Origin: Alteromonas aestuariivivens
GTDB lineage: Bacteria > Pseudomonadota > Gammaproteobacteria > Enterobacterales > Alteromonadaceae
Reading direction: 5' to 3'
NCBI RefSeq assembly: GCF_003367475.1
Contig: NZ_QRHA01000006.1
Span: 248,001 to 312,000 of the forward strand
DNA: 64,000 bases
Within the stretch, counting starts at the first letter, position 1. Each line of letters opens with the position of its first letter. Of the stretch, positions 37,131-46,920 are shown piece after piece. The position numbers and the translations under genes were made by a program. The notes under the pieces were generated by a model. It saw nothing but the letters and a program-made list of their open reading frames with translations, did not search any database and had not been told where the DNA came from.

Positions 37131-37694
37131 GTGTTAGAAGAGCGCGTAGCGGCGAGAGCCAATGGAGTATGTGAGTTGTGTGGCAGTAGCGAGGAGTTGG
37201 CCGTTTATCCGGTACCTGCTTCCCCCAGCGAGGATTCGGACACCGCAGTACTGGCCTGTGAGCGTTGCCGGGCCCAGTTGGATGACGAACAGACGCTGGA
37301 TACCAATCACTGGCGCTGCCTGAACGATGCCATGTGGTCGCCGGTTGCGGCAGTGCAGGTTTTGGCCTGGCGAATGCTAAACCGCCTGAGCAGCGAAACC
37401 TGGGCGCAGGATCTGCTCGACATGATGTACATTGACGATGCTACACGACAGTGGGCAGAGGCCGGGCTGGTGGATCACAGTCGTGAGCCCACACTGGATG
37501 CAAACGGCACAGTACTGGCAGCCGGTGACACCGTTCATCTTACCAAAGACCTGGATGTGAAAGGCACCAGTTTTACTGCCAAACGCGGAACCGCGGTGCG
37601 CAATATCAGTCTGAGTGACAATCCCGCACATATAGAGGGCCGGGTTAACGGCACCCGAATCGTCATTATTGCGGAATACACCAAGAAGGCCTGA
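37131..37694 (+). CDS. phnA: PhnA family protein
   Basis: The 187-residue protein starts at a GTG (LEERVAARANGVCELCGSS). It has an N-terminal zinc-ribbon with CELC and CERC pairs (residues 14-46) and a C-terminal SH3-like PhnA domain (about 115-185) containing LDANGTVLAAGDTVHLTKDL and GTRIVIIAEYTKK. Despite the name, E. coli PhnA is not needed for phosphonate use, and the function is unsettled. It sits between the lipocalin and pyrC on the same strand. Confidence 0.85.
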   Translation: MLEERVAARANGVCELCGSSEELAVYPVPASPSEDSDTAVLACERCRAQLDDEQTLDTNHWRCLNDAMWSPVAAVQVLAWRMLNRLSSETWAQDLLDMMYIDDATRQWAEAGLVDHSREPTLDANGTVLAAGDTVHLTKDLDVKGTSFTAKRGTAVRNISLSDNPAHIEGRVNGTRIVIIAEYTKKA

Positions 37695-37734
37695 GCGGTT
37701 TAAGGCTGCCAAATTCGGCGGATTCAGGCATAAT

Positions 37735-37759
37735 AGGTGGGATGTAATTCTTCCCACCT
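37735..37759 (+). promoter_or_regulatory. Hairpin in the pyrC leader, just after a -10 element
   Basis: AGGTGGGA (37735-37742) can pair with TCCCACCT (37752-37759). A CATAAT -10 at 37729-37734 would place the transcription start inside the left arm. A CCC-ATTTTT tail makes it also a weak terminator candidate for phnA. Confidence 0.4.
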
Positions 37760-37783
37760 CCCATTTTTACAAGGCTGAAGTTC

Positions 37784-38827
37784 ATGCAAAAAATCACATT
37801 GCGTACCCCGGATGACTGGCATTTGCATTTTCGCGATGAGGACATGCTTCGGGAAACCGTACCCGCCACCGCCCGCTGTTTTGCGCGTGCCATCGTGATG
37901 CCCAATCTGGTGCCTCCGGTGACCACAGCGTCAATGGCTGTGGAATACCGGCAGCGTATTCTGGCGGCTCGTCCTGACGGCAGTAACTTTGAACCTCTAA
38001 TGACCTTGTACCTGACCAACCAGACCAGTGTTCAGGATATTGCCGATGCCAAGGCGGCAGGTGTTGTTGCGTGTAAGCTTTATCCGGCTGGCGCAACTAC
38101 AAATTCCGATGCGGCAGTTACCGGTATCGAGGCGCTTTACCCGGTGTTTGAGGCGATGCAGCAGCATGGACTGTTGTTGTTAATACATGGAGAAGTGACT
38201 CAGTCCCACGTCGATATCTTTGACCGTGAAAAAGTGTTTATCGACACACATTTGCAACCAATTGTGGCGGCATTCCCTGAATTGAAGGTGGTGTTTGAAC
38301 ACATTACTACCGCAGATGCAGCCCAATTTGTGTTTGCAGCTTCCAGTTACGTTGCAGCGACTATTACGCCACAACATTTGCTGCTGAACCGCAATGATTT
38401 GCTGGTTGGTGGTGTACGCCCCCACAATTATTGTCTGCCGGTACTGAAGCGAAACACGCACCAGCAGGCACTGCGTGAAGCCGTTAAAAGTGGTTCGGAA
38501 AAATTCTTCCTGGGTACGGATTCCGCGCCCCACGCCCGCCACAGAAAAGAGAATGCCTGTGGATGTGCAGGTTGTTATAGTGCCTGGAGCGCCATAGAAC
38601 TGTACGCTCAGGTGTTCGAAGACCTGGGTGTATTGGATAAACTGGAGGGCTTTGCCAGCAACTATGGGGCAGATTTTTACGGTTTGCCACGAAATACCGG
38701 CACTATTACTCTGGTGAAAGATGCCTGGCAGGTGCCGGAAATCGTCACCCTGGCGGACGGAAACGAAATGGTTCCATTTTATGCAGGGCAAACCTTGAAC
38801 TGGAAACTGGAAGCGCCCCTGGCCTGA
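37784..38827 (+). CDS. pyrC: Dihydroorotase PyrC
   Basis: The 347-residue zinc enzyme closes carbamoyl-aspartate to dihydroorotate in pyrimidine synthesis. Metal residues are in DDWHLHFRD, the carboxylated lysine is in [13 protein letters not shown], and further metal ligands are in LLIHGE and VFEHITT. The DSAPH segment holds the catalytic aspartate. Length and motifs fit the short class found in enterics. The 5' leader has a hairpin at the predicted transcription start, reminiscent of E. coli pyrC start-site control. Confidence 0.96.
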   Translation: MQKITLRTPDDWHLHFRDEDMLRETVPATARCFARAIVMPNLVPPVTTASMAVEYRQRILAARPDGSNFEPLMTLYLTNQTSVQDIADAKAAGVVACKLYPAGATTNSDAAVTGIEALYPVFEAMQQHGLLLLIHGEVTQSHVDIFDREKVFIDTHLQPIVAAFPELKVVFEHITTADAAQFVFAASSYVAATITPQHLLLNRNDLLVGGVRPHNYCLPVLKRNTHQQALREAVKSGSEKFFLGTDSAPHARHRKENACGCAGCYSAWSAIELYAQVFEDLGVLDKLEGFASNYGADFYGLPRNTGTITLVKDAWQVPEIVTLADGNEMVPFYAGQTLNWKLEAPLA

Positions 38828-38853
38828 ACATTCGGAATATCTGCGGAAGTAGC

Positions 38854-40407
38854 ATGCAGTTGAAAGTGGTGGTGTTTACAAGCTGGTTGCTGGCCACATT
38901 CTGGTCTTTGGCAGGGTATGCAGCGCCGCTGCGGATGCTGGTTACCGACATGCCACTGTTTGTTGACCCACAGCCAAATGGTGAAGTGTCAGGTTATGCC
39001 GTTGAAATGGCGGCGGAAATAGCAAGGGAAGCAGGTTTTGAGCTTCAGCCCTATCCAATGCCATTGGCCAGAAAGCTGGCAGAGCTGAACAATCACCCTC
39101 CGCAGACTCTGGCTATTGTGAATCGTACAGAAGATCGCGAGGCTGATTATTTCTGGATAACTCCGATAGTCGCTGTGCCGGTAACCCTGTTTGTGCGTTC
39201 AGATTCTGAACTGGTTAACGCCGGGTCTGTTTCGATAGCCGACATCAAATCCGTCAGCGCGGTGCGCAATGAATACCGCCATCGTGAGCTGAAGGCCCGC
39301 GGTGCCAAAAACATTATGGCGGTTAAGGGTTGGGAGCACGCGGTGGAAGCAGTGCTCAAAGGGCGTGTAGAGAGTATTCTGTTCTCGCCATTAGGCTTGA
39401 GGCTGATTTGCATAAAGCAGCACTTGAATTGTTCCGATCTCCAACCGGTACTTACTCTGCAAACGCGCTATACCTACCTTGCATTGCCGCGCATTTCAGG
39501 CAACCAGGCGCTGGCGGAGAGGCTCACTTTCGCTGCCTCGCGCTACAAGAATCAACGTGCCTTTGAAGAGCAGGCCAGAGCACTGCTCAGTAAATTAATG
39601 TCTGTTGGCCATGAGCTCGAATTACGTGACGGCATTTTATTTGAAAAAAACTACTATCCTGACATAGAGGAGCGAAAGCTTTGGGTTATTGCGGACAAAA
39701 TTCCGTTTTTTGTTGAACAGGATGAACGCGGCCGCATTCATGGCTACGGGGCTTCACTGGTTACCGGCATTCTTGCGCAAGCGGGTATTACCCAGCAGCG
39801 TTTTCTTGTTGCACCGTGGGAACGCATTTTTCGCGAATCTCTGACCAAGTCGAATGTACTGGCCTTTGCGATTACCCGCACCCCGCAAAGGGAGTCGCTA
39901 TTTCACTGGATAACTCCACTAACCCGAGCTAGACAAGGTGTATACGGGTTGAATGCGGTAAAATATGCCAGTCTGGCACAGTTGCCCCCAGATACACGAG
40001 TGGCGGTATTGAGTGGTGATTTTAGAGTAGAGCGGGCAAGGCAACTTGGTCTGGACCCCATTGAATACGACAGTTTACCGGTGGCAATAGAAGCGGTGTA
40101 TGGCCATGATGCTGAGCTGGTTTTTACCTCCAGTGCGGGGCTGACTCTGGCATGCCAGAAACTTGCGCATAAATGTAATGGCCTTGCACTGGCTGCCGAG
40201 GACGATGTATCTACTACTTATTTGGTGCTTTCAAAGCAGGGTACCACCCTGGCGCTGGTGGAGCGGTTGAAGTTGGCCGCCGTGCGAGAGAAAGAATCTG
40301 ACACTTACATTCAGTGGTCGCGGGAATGGAGTGATGACTTGAACCGTCAAGGGTTGCTTCAACACATTTCTGAAGGTGTTGTGAACGTCTGGCCGAAAGG
40401 ACAATAG
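38854..40407 (+). CDS. Periplasmic protein with two tandem SBP_bac_3-type solute-binding domains
   Basis: The 517-residue precursor has a signal peptide (..SLAGYAAP). Two solute-binding modules of the family-3 type follow (about 25-250 and 270-500). Each shows a similar opening (LRMLVTDMPLFVDPQPNGEVSGYAVEM and LWVIADKIPFFVEQDERGRIHGYGASL), then RxxE-like and ITP segments. No ABC permease or ATPase is adjacent, so transport is not supported. Such free binding proteins may be sensors or polar-amino-acid chelators. The next gene, dbpA, starts 2 bases after the stop. Confidence 0.75.
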   Translation: MQLKVVVFTSWLLATFWSLAGYAAPLRMLVTDMPLFVDPQPNGEVSGYAVEMAAEIAREAGFELQPYPMPLARKLAELNNHPPQTLAIVNRTEDREADYFWITPIVAVPVTLFVRSDSELVNAGSVSIADIKSVSAVRNEYRHRELKARGAKNIMAVKGWEHAVEAVLKGRVESILFSPLGLRLICIKQHLNCSDLQPVLTLQTRYTYLALPRISGNQALAERLTFAASRYKNQRAFEEQARALLSKLMSVGHELELRDGILFEKNYYPDIEERKLWVIADKIPFFVEQDERGRIHGYGASLVTGILAQAGITQQRFLVAPWERIFRESLTKSNVLAFAITRTPQRESLFHWITPLTRARQGVYGLNAVKYASLAQLPPDTRVAVLSGDFRVERARQLGLDPIEYDSLPVAIEAVYGHDAELVFTSSAGLTLACQKLAHKCNGLALAAEDDVSTTYLVLSKQGTTLALVERLKLAAVREKESDTYIQWSREWSDDLNRQGLLQHISEGVVNVWPKGQ

Positions 40408-40409
40408 TG

Positions 40410-41789
40410 ATGACAAGTTTTGGTGAACTGCCGATACGAACCGAGCTCAGCAGGGCTTTGAAGCAACTGGGTTTCGAGTCCCAAACCCCCATTCAGCAGC
40501 AGGCGTTACCGGTCATACTTGATGGCAAGGATGTGATTGCCCAGGCCCAAACTGGCAGTGGTAAAACACTGGCGTTTGCACTGGGGGGATTACAGCAGGT
40601 TGACGTAACCGTACCTGAGGTACAGCTGTTGATTTTGTGCCCCACCCGAGAGCTTGCTGAGCAAGTGGCAGAGCAATGTCGCAAAGTTGGTGCAGCTCTG
40701 GCGAACCTGAAAGTGCTGACTTTGTGTGGCGGAACGCCAATGGGGCCGCAGATACAGTCCCTCAAGCATGGCTGTCATGTCGCTGTTGGTACCCCTGGTC
40801 GGGTTTTGGATCATGTGAATAAACGCCGGCTTGATTTGAGTCACGTGCGAATTCGGGTACTGGACGAAGCTGACCGAATGCTTGAACTGGGTTTTGCTGA
40901 AGATCTGGCCAGTATTTTTGCTGCCACACCTGCTAAGGTGCAAACGCTGATGTTTTCAGCCACTTATTCGCCCGCAGTGGTGCAGATAACAGGGGCCTAC
41001 CTGACTGATCCCGTTACAATTAAAGTGGCCGCTGAGGACACTGTGAATCAGGATATCGTGCAACTGGTTTATCGTGTGGAAGAGCAAGGCAGGCTAAATG
41101 CCCTGATGGCGGTGCTTTCCCACTACCAGCCAGCTACAGCCATTGTGTTTTGTAATACCAAACAGCAGACCCGCGATGTTTCTGATGTACTGACGGAAGC
41201 TGGCTTCAGTGCAGGGGCAATTGAAGGTGACATGACCCAGGAAGCCAGAAACGAAGTTCTGGTGCGGTTCGCCAGTGATGCATTGCGTGTGCTGGTGGCA
41301 ACGGATGTGGCCGCCAGGGGGCTGGACATTGCGGATGTGGCCTGTGTGATTAACTATACGGTCAGCGAAGAACCCGAAACTCATGTGCATCGCATTGGAC
41401 GCACCGGAAGGGCAGGAGCTGAAGGTCTTGCGATTACGCTATGCAGTGAGAAGGAGCAGATATTTCTGGCTCGAATCGAGGAACTCATGGACACGTCAAT
41501 TCCTTCAAAGGGAGCCCAGAGTTTGCGTTTTCATGCCAACCGCATCCTGGAGCCGGTTTATGTATGCATTGGGCTTTCGGCCGGGAAAAAGCAAAAGATT
41601 CGGGCCGGCGACATACTCGGTGCCCTGACCAAGGATGCCAGCCTGCCGGGTGAGGATATCGGGAAAATCACTGTGCGTCAGCAAATCAGCTACGTGGCCG
41701 TGAAATTACGCAGTGTCAAAAGGGCGCTTAAACAATTTCGTGAAGGGCAGATCAAGGGAAAGCGGGTGCGGGCGAGGAAGCTGGGCTGA
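40410..41789 (+). CDS. dbpA: ATP-dependent RNA helicase DbpA
   Basis: The 459-residue DEAD-box helicase acts on helix 92 of 23S rRNA during large-subunit assembly. AQTGSGKT, PTRELAEQ, VLDEADRM, SAT, TDVAARGLDI and HRIGRTGRAG are all present. The C-terminal domain (about 385-455) has the DbpA RNA-binding fold (LRFHANRILEPVYVCIGLSAGKKQKIRAGDILG). The ATG at 40410 has an AAGGA site; a GTG at 40407 would overlap the upstream stop. It is followed at 50 bases by the ACT gene. Confidence 0.93.
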   Translation: MTSFGELPIRTELSRALKQLGFESQTPIQQQALPVILDGKDVIAQAQTGSGKTLAFALGGLQQVDVTVPEVQLLILCPTRELAEQVAEQCRKVGAALANLKVLTLCGGTPMGPQIQSLKHGCHVAVGTPGRVLDHVNKRRLDLSHVRIRVLDEADRMLELGFAEDLASIFAATPAKVQTLMFSATYSPAVVQITGAYLTDPVTIKVAAEDTVNQDIVQLVYRVEEQGRLNALMAVLSHYQPATAIVFCNTKQQTRDVSDVLTEAGFSAGAIEGDMTQEARNEVLVRFASDALRVLVATDVAARGLDIADVACVINYTVSEEPETHVHRIGRTGRAGAEGLAITLCSEKEQIFLARIEELMDTSIPSKGAQSLRFHANRILEPVYVCIGLSAGKKQKIRAGDILGALTKDASLPGEDIGKITVRQQISYVAVKLRSVKRALKQFREGQIKGKRVRARKLG

Positions 41790-41839
41790 ATGTAGCATTC
41801 CAGTCTAAGTTTACAGTAACCCCGCAGGTGGAAGTGGTT

Positions 41840-42238
41840 ATGAGTGGCGAACGTGACACAGACAGTCTGATTAAAAACCTCAGTCCTGAGCTGGATGATG
41901 CCAGCTATGTGTTTGTGTGTGTACCCGAACGGGACGTTGCAAAGCTTGCGCATATTCCGCTAAAGGGGTTATTTTACGAAAAAGAAGCTACAACGCTGAT
42001 TTGCCAGCGTAACGCGGCGGAATCTCTAAAGTTGGTCTATAACGGTGTGTTTCGCTGTATTACCTGCCAGGTTCATTCTAGCCTGGAAGCGGTAGGGCTG
42101 ACGGCCCGGCTTTCTTCCGCACTGGCACAAGCAGGAATAAGCGCCAATGTGGTGGCAGCTTTTTATCATGACCATATCTTTGTCCCCGAATCACGAGCGC
42201 AGGAAGCGCTGAAGATACTGCAAAGGCTTGCTTGTTGA
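41840..42238 (+). CDS. ACT domain-containing protein (COG3602-like)
   Basis: The 132-residue protein matches an uncharacterised ACT-type family. SPELDDASYVFVCVPE opens it; it ends with VHSSLEAVGLTARLSSALAQAGISANVVAAFYHDHIFVP, in which GISANV and DHIF are the family marks. ACT domains usually bind small ligands such as amino acids, but no ligand is known here. The ATG at 41840 was chosen. The gene is downstream of dbpA, possibly cotranscribed. Confidence 0.72.
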   Translation: MSGERDTDSLIKNLSPELDDASYVFVCVPERDVAKLAHIPLKGLFYEKEATTLICQRNAAESLKLVYNGVFRCITCQVHSSLEAVGLTARLSSALAQAGISANVVAAFYHDHIFVPESRAQEALKILQRLAC

Positions 42239-42400
42239 GTGGGGGACCTGGTTCAGTTCAAATTACTGTCTCATGTTTGACGTCATAGAATCCCCTTATA
42301 CCCTGTAAAAAATAATGAGAGTTTATCCTTACAGCTGATGCAATCGCAATCTGTAGCTTGTGGGCAATTTTTTCTCAGCCCCAGCCTTCCTTAAGCCGAA

Positions 42401-42430
42401 AAAAAGCGGGACCAACTGGCCCCGCTTTTG
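42401..42430. terminator. Bidirectional terminator between the ACT gene and the M13 peptidase gene
   Basis: The stem AAAAGCGGG/CCCGCTTTT has an interrupted 10-base loop with A and T flanks, and serves the convergent genes. The rest of the 230-base gap is unremarkable. Confidence 0.8.
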
Positions 42431-42468
42431 TTGTCGCTACCATTCAGCAGCTGATTTGTGTTTACCTG

Positions 42469-44541
42469 CTACCAGATTTTTACCCGGTTCTCCGGTGCCA
42501 GGTACAGGGTGTCGTCTTCGCTGACGCTGAAAGCCTCATAAAACTCAGGCACGTTACGCACAGCACCGTTGGCGCGGAAATGTGCCGGTGAGTGGGTATC
42601 GGTCTGAATCAGTGTGCGCAGGGATTCATCGCGGTATTTATTGGCCCAAACCTGGCCGTAACCGATGAATACGCGCTGGTCACCCGTGAATCCGTCCAGT
42701 ACCGGAGCCGGTTTGCCGTCGAGTGACAAATGGTACGCTTTCAGTGCGATACTGATACCGCCCAGGTCGCCGATGTTTTCACCCAGGGTGTATTCACCAT
42801 TGACGTTCAGGTCCGGAAGCGCCTGGAAATCGCTGTACTGCTCAATCAGCTTGGCGGTGCGTGCTTCAAATTCTGCTCGATCAACATCTGACCACCAGTT
42901 ACGCAACACACCATCACCGTCGAACGTGCTGCCAGAGTCGTCAAAACCGTGTCCGATTTCATGGCCGATAACCGCACCAATACCACCATAGTTCACCGCA
43001 TCTTCTGCGTTCATGTCGAAAAACGGCGGTTGCAGGATAGCTGCCGGGAATACGATTTCGTTTTGTGGCGGGCTGTAATAGGCATTTACCGTTTGCGGCG
43101 TCATGCCCCACTCATGTTTCCACACGGGGCCGCCTTGTTTTTTGAGCATCTCCTCATACGCCACATCGGCGCTGCGCTTAAGGTTGCCGAACAAATCCCC
43201 GTCATCGACGGTCAGTGCTGAATAGTCTTTCCAGATATCCGGATAACCGATTTTAACCTTGAACTTGGACAGCTTGTCGAGAGCCTGGGCTCGGGTTTCG
43301 TCGGTCATCCAGTCGAGGTTTTCAATACTGTCCTTGTAGGCCAGCAACAGATTGTTGACCATTTCCAGCATGCGGGCTTTGGCTTCCGGCGGGAAATGCT
43401 TCTTGACGTAAACCTTACCAATGATTTCTCCGACGTGGCCATTGAGCAGAGATACGGCTCTGCGCCATTGTGGGCGCTGTTCTTTTACACCACTGAGTAC
43501 TTTGCTGTAAAAATCAAAATTGGCGTCGTCGAACTCAGCACTGAGTCGGGTCGCAGACGCATTCAGCAGGTTCCATTTCAGGAAAGTTTTCCAGTCATCG
43601 AGTGAGGTGTCTGCAATCAGGTCGTCGAGCTGCTTCATAAAGTCGGTTTGCATGACAACCAGACCGTCCAGATCGGTAAGCTGGGCCTGGGTCAGGAATG
43701 CATTCCAGTCAAATTGTGGCATCAGGGCAGACAGCTCTGCCAAAGGCACCTTGTTGTAATTTGCAGCCCAGTCGCGGGTATCTTCTTTCTTCATGTGCAG
43801 GGTTGCGATGGCCGATTCCAGCGCCATCAGCATTTCAGCGCTTTCAGACGGCTTATCAAATCCGGCCAGAGTAAACATTCTTTCAATGTGTTTGACGTAT
43901 TTGTCGCGAATTTCCTGTGACGTTTCGTCATCTTTAAAGTAGTAGTCTTTTTCCGGTAAGCCCAAGCCCGCCTGCCAGGCGTAGATCATGTAACTTTCGG
44001 GAGACTTGAAGTCCACATACTGGCCAATGGAAAACGGAGCGCCGTAGCCGTAGCGGTTTGCATAGGCAAAATATTTGGCCAGTTCAGAGTAGTCTGCGAT
44101 GGCATCGATTTTTGCCAATTCGGGTTTCAGAGGGGCCATACCCAGCGCGTTGCGAGTTTCCATGTCCATATAGGCCTGATAGAAGTCACCGACCTTTTGC
44201 TCGTCACTGCCCTGCTTAAAATCGCCTTCGGCAGAGCTTTTGATTATCTCCATTACATCTTCTTGCGCTTCGTCACGCAAAATCGAAAAACTGCCGTAGC
44301 TGGATTTGTCAGCGGGAATTTCGATGGTATTTATCCAACTGCCATTCACGTAGTTGAAAAAGTCATCGCCCGGATCAACCGTAAGATCCATGTTCTCCTT
44401 GATAACACCCGAACTCAGTTGCTGCTGTTCGCTCTGGGTCTGTTCTGCGGTGGTATTGCCGTCGCTGACCGATTGGGTTGCAGCAGGGCTGCAAGCGGTA
44501 AGCGCCATTAGGACGCTGAGGCTGATTAATGTTTTTTGCAT
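42469..44541 (-). CDS. pepO: M13 family metallopeptidase lipoprotein (PepO-like)
   Basis: The 690-residue neprilysin-type zinc endopeptidase has an N-terminal lipobox (SVLMALTACSP). The long helical lid domain carries the MDLTVDPGDDFFNYVNGSW opening. The catalytic VIGHEIGHGFDD zinc motif (HExxH) and the third-ligand motif GENIGDLGG are intact. Near the C-terminus is RVFIGYGQVWANKYRDE. It is probably anchored in the periplasm and degrades small peptides. The ATG at 44541 has an AGGAA ribosome site. It is divergent from an ABC exporter; the shared region contains a perfect palindrome. Confidence 0.94.
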   Translation of the reverse strand: MQKTLISLSVLMALTACSPAATQSVSDGNTTAEQTQSEQQQLSSGVIKENMDLTVDPGDDFFNYVNGSWINTIEIPADKSSYGSFSILRDEAQEDVMEIIKSSAEGDFKQGSDEQKVGDFYQAYMDMETRNALGMAPLKPELAKIDAIADYSELAKYFAYANRYGYGAPFSIGQYVDFKSPESYMIYAWQAGLGLPEKDYYFKDDETSQEIRDKYVKHIERMFTLAGFDKPSESAEMLMALESAIATLHMKKEDTRDWAANYNKVPLAELSALMPQFDWNAFLTQAQLTDLDGLVVMQTDFMKQLDDLIADTSLDDWKTFLKWNLLNASATRLSAEFDDANFDFYSKVLSGVKEQRPQWRRAVSLLNGHVGEIIGKVYVKKHFPPEAKARMLEMVNNLLLAYKDSIENLDWMTDETRAQALDKLSKFKVKIGYPDIWKDYSALTVDDGDLFGNLKRSADVAYEEMLKKQGGPVWKHEWGMTPQTVNAYYSPPQNEIVFPAAILQPPFFDMNAEDAVNYGGIGAVIGHEIGHGFDDSGSTFDGDGVLRNWWSDVDRAEFEARTAKLIEQYSDFQALPDLNVNGEYTLGENIGDLGGISIALKAYHLSLDGKPAPVLDGFTGDQRVFIGYGQVWANKYRDESLRTLIQTDTHSPAHFRANGAVRNVPEFYEAFSVSEDDTLYLAPENRVKIW

Positions 44542-44885
44542 GAGTATTCCTGTCCTGTGCGCTTCAGTAAGCTGGCGCATCTGTGATTATTTCCATTGCC
44601 GACCCGGTGCACCTGTTGCGGTAAACGAACTCGTTACCTAGATGCTGGCCGATGTGAGGCGTAGGCGCTCACAATTTACACCAAATTTTTTTACCATGAT
44701 GAGGGCCATAACAAAACCGTTTCTCTCAAAAATACATAAGTTGTAACAACTTATTCTTTACTGCCTGTAAGGTTCCTGAATAACCCAGGATCGGGAGGTT
44801 GTTAGGCAATGACGCTGGCAGTATCTTGAAAAAGCGTAATCTATCCTCACTAAGCAAAGGTTAAGCACACAACACCGAGCCTGAT
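44542..44885. other. Intergenic region between divergent pepO and ABC exporter
   Basis: The 344 bases hold a perfect 19-bp palindrome (listed separately) and otherwise no frame or RNA gene that I can support. Confidence 0.5.
44736..44754. promoter_or_regulatory. Perfect 19-bp palindrome, candidate repressor operator
   Basis: ATAAGTTGT and ACAACTTAT flank a central A, a 9+1+9 perfect inverted repeat. It lies between divergent pepO and the ABC exporter gene, a typical operator site for a dimeric regulator. Confidence 0.5.
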
Positions 44886-46727
44886 ATGTTTTCATTGTTT
44901 GAAAGGCTGACACAGCCTTTCCCCAAGGACGCGCCGACCCAGCCCCCCCAGGGACTGGTGGCGTTTTGTCGTTACTATACCCGGGGAATGTGGGGGGTGA
45001 TCGCCGTTGTTTCGCTGCTGAGTGCGATGGTTGCGGTTATGGAAGTTGCGTTGTTCGGCTTTCTTGGGAAGCTGGTAGACTGGTTTGCCGAGGTTGACAG
45101 AAGTACCTTTCTGGCTGACCAGCAATGGACGCTGGTTGGCATGGGGCTGGTTGTGGTAGTGCTGATACCGGGCACCATTCTGTTGCGTTCACTGTTCAGT
45201 CGCCAGTCGTTAATGGGCAACTATCCCATGCGGATCCGCTGGCAGGCTCATCGATACCTGCTTGGCCAGAGCCTGAGTTTTTTCCACAACGAGTTTGCCG
45301 GCCGGGTTGCGACCAAAGTGATGCAAACGGCGTTGTCTGTGCGAGAAACGGTGACCAAAGTGCTCGATTTGATGGTTTACATCAGCGTGTATTTTGTCTC
45401 CATGGTTGTGTTGATTTTCAGTACTGACTGGCGTCTGGCGGTACCATTGCTGGTCTGGTTTGTGGTTTATCTGGGCATTCTTCGTATGCTGGTGCCCAAA
45501 CTCAAAGCAGTGTCGCAGCGCCAGGCTGACGCGCGTTCCGTGATGACAGGCCGCATTGTTGACAGCTATACCAACATCACCACTGTGAAATTGTTTTCAC
45601 ACAGCCGGCGCGAAGCCGACTATGCACGTGAAAGCATGGACGGGTTTCTTCAAACCGTTTATCCGCAGATGCGTCTGGTAACCATTCTGGAATTTTGTGT
45701 TGAGTTGTCAAACGCGCTGCTGATTTTTTCCATTGGTGCGTTGTCGGTTTATCTTTGGCTCAACAGTATCGTCGGGCCCGGTGACATTGCGGTCGCAATC
45801 AGCCTTTGTCTCCGTTTGAATGGCATGTCGCACTGGATCATGTGGGAAGTGGCGTCGCTGTTTGAAAATCTGGGTACGGTTCAGGATGGCATCAACACCC
45901 TGTCGCAGCCGGTGGAAGTGAAAGATAAAGCCAATTCGACAGCGCTGACTGTCGCGGGTGGTGGAATAGAATTCGATGCCGTTCGCTTTGCCTATCTGGG
46001 CAACGACAGTCACCCCATTGACGTGTTCAATAATCTTAATTTAACCATTAAACCGGGTGAAAAGGTCGGGCTGGTTGGTCGCTCGGGAGCGGGTAAGTCA
46101 ACGCTGGTGAATTTGCTGCTCAGGTTTTACAACACCAACAGCGGGACCATCCGAATCGATGGGCAGGACATCAGCCAGGTGCCCCAGGAGCAATTACGTT
46201 CGTTAATCAGTATGGTGACCCAGGACACATCCCTGATGCATCGCTCAGTGCGGGACAATATTATTTACGGTCGCACAGATGCTACCGATGAGGAAATGAT
46301 TGCTGCGGCAAAGCAAGCAGAAGCGCACGAGTTTATTCTCAGCTTATCTGACAGTGCAGGCCGCACAGGATACGACGCCCATGTAGGGGAAAGAGGCGTA
46401 AAGCTCTCCGGTGGTCAGCGTCAGCGCATTGCCATCGCTCGGGTACTACTGAAAGATGCGCCGATTCTGGTGCTTGATGAGGCCACTTCAGCGCTGGATT
46501 CGGAAGTTGAAGCAGCTATCCAGGATTGCCTGAATACGGTGATGGAGAACAAGACTGTACTGGCCATCGCGCATCGGCTGTCCACGATAGCGCAAATGGA
46601 CAGGCTTTTGGTGCTGGATAAAGGGCGTATTGTGGAAGCGGGAACCCACGCTGAGCTGGTGGCTAAAAATGGCATTTATGCCAAGCTTTGGGCTCATCAG
46701 ACCGGGGGCTTTATCGGCGTTGAATGA
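44886..46727 (+). CDS. ABC exporter half-transporter (membrane and ATPase domains fused)
   Basis: The 613-residue protein has six membrane helices (about 40-320) and an ATPase domain (about 350-600) with GRSGAGKST, a Q-loop in SMVTQDTSL, LSGGQRQR and ILVLDEATS. The fused order is that of MsbA/multidrug-type homodimeric exporters. The substrate is unknown; a nearby palindrome suggests regulated expression. It precedes the tRNA-Trp promoter by 26 bases, so read-through into the tRNA operon is possible. Confidence 0.88.
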   Translation: MFSLFERLTQPFPKDAPTQPPQGLVAFCRYYTRGMWGVIAVVSLLSAMVAVMEVALFGFLGKLVDWFAEVDRSTFLADQQWTLVGMGLVVVVLIPGTILLRSLFSRQSLMGNYPMRIRWQAHRYLLGQSLSFFHNEFAGRVATKVMQTALSVRETVTKVLDLMVYISVYFVSMVVLIFSTDWRLAVPLLVWFVVYLGILRMLVPKLKAVSQRQADARSVMTGRIVDSYTNITTVKLFSHSRREADYARESMDGFLQTVYPQMRLVTILEFCVELSNALLIFSIGALSVYLWLNSIVGPGDIAVAISLCLRLNGMSHWIMWEVASLFENLGTVQDGINTLSQPVEVKDKANSTALTVAGGGIEFDAVRFAYLGNDSHPIDVFNNLNLTIKPGEKVGLVGRSGAGKSTLVNLLLRFYNTNSGTIRIDGQDISQVPQEQLRSLISMVTQDTSLMHRSVRDNIIYGRTDATDEEMIAAAKQAEAHEFILSLSDSAGRTGYDAHVGERGVKLSGGQRQRIAIARVLLKDAPILVLDEATSALDSEVEAAIQDCLNTVMENKTVLAIAHRLSTIAQMDRLLVLDKGRIVEAGTHAELVAKNGIYAKLWAHQTGGFIGVE

Positions 46728-46753
46728 GGTCTGTAGGCTTGTGGATAAATCGC

Positions 46754-46781
46754 TTGTAACTGAGGGTTGGTTGAGTATAAT
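46754..46781 (+). promoter_or_regulatory. Promoter of tRNA-Trp-secE-nusG
   Basis: TTGTAA (46754-46759) and TATAAT (46776-46781) are 16 bases apart with a GC-rich discriminator. A leader of about 130 bases precedes the tRNA and contains a CGGCAAT/ATTGCCG hairpin (46856-46872). Confidence 0.6.
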
Positions 46782-46920
46782 ACGCGTCCCTCCCTTGCGA
46801 TACCGCACTTTCCTGACAAAGACGCTGAATTCACAAGGGCAGTGTAAGCTAATTTCGGCAATATGATTGCCGGCTTGGATACTCGTTCTTCAGGCGTTAA
46901 GGCCAGAACGAAAATACCAC

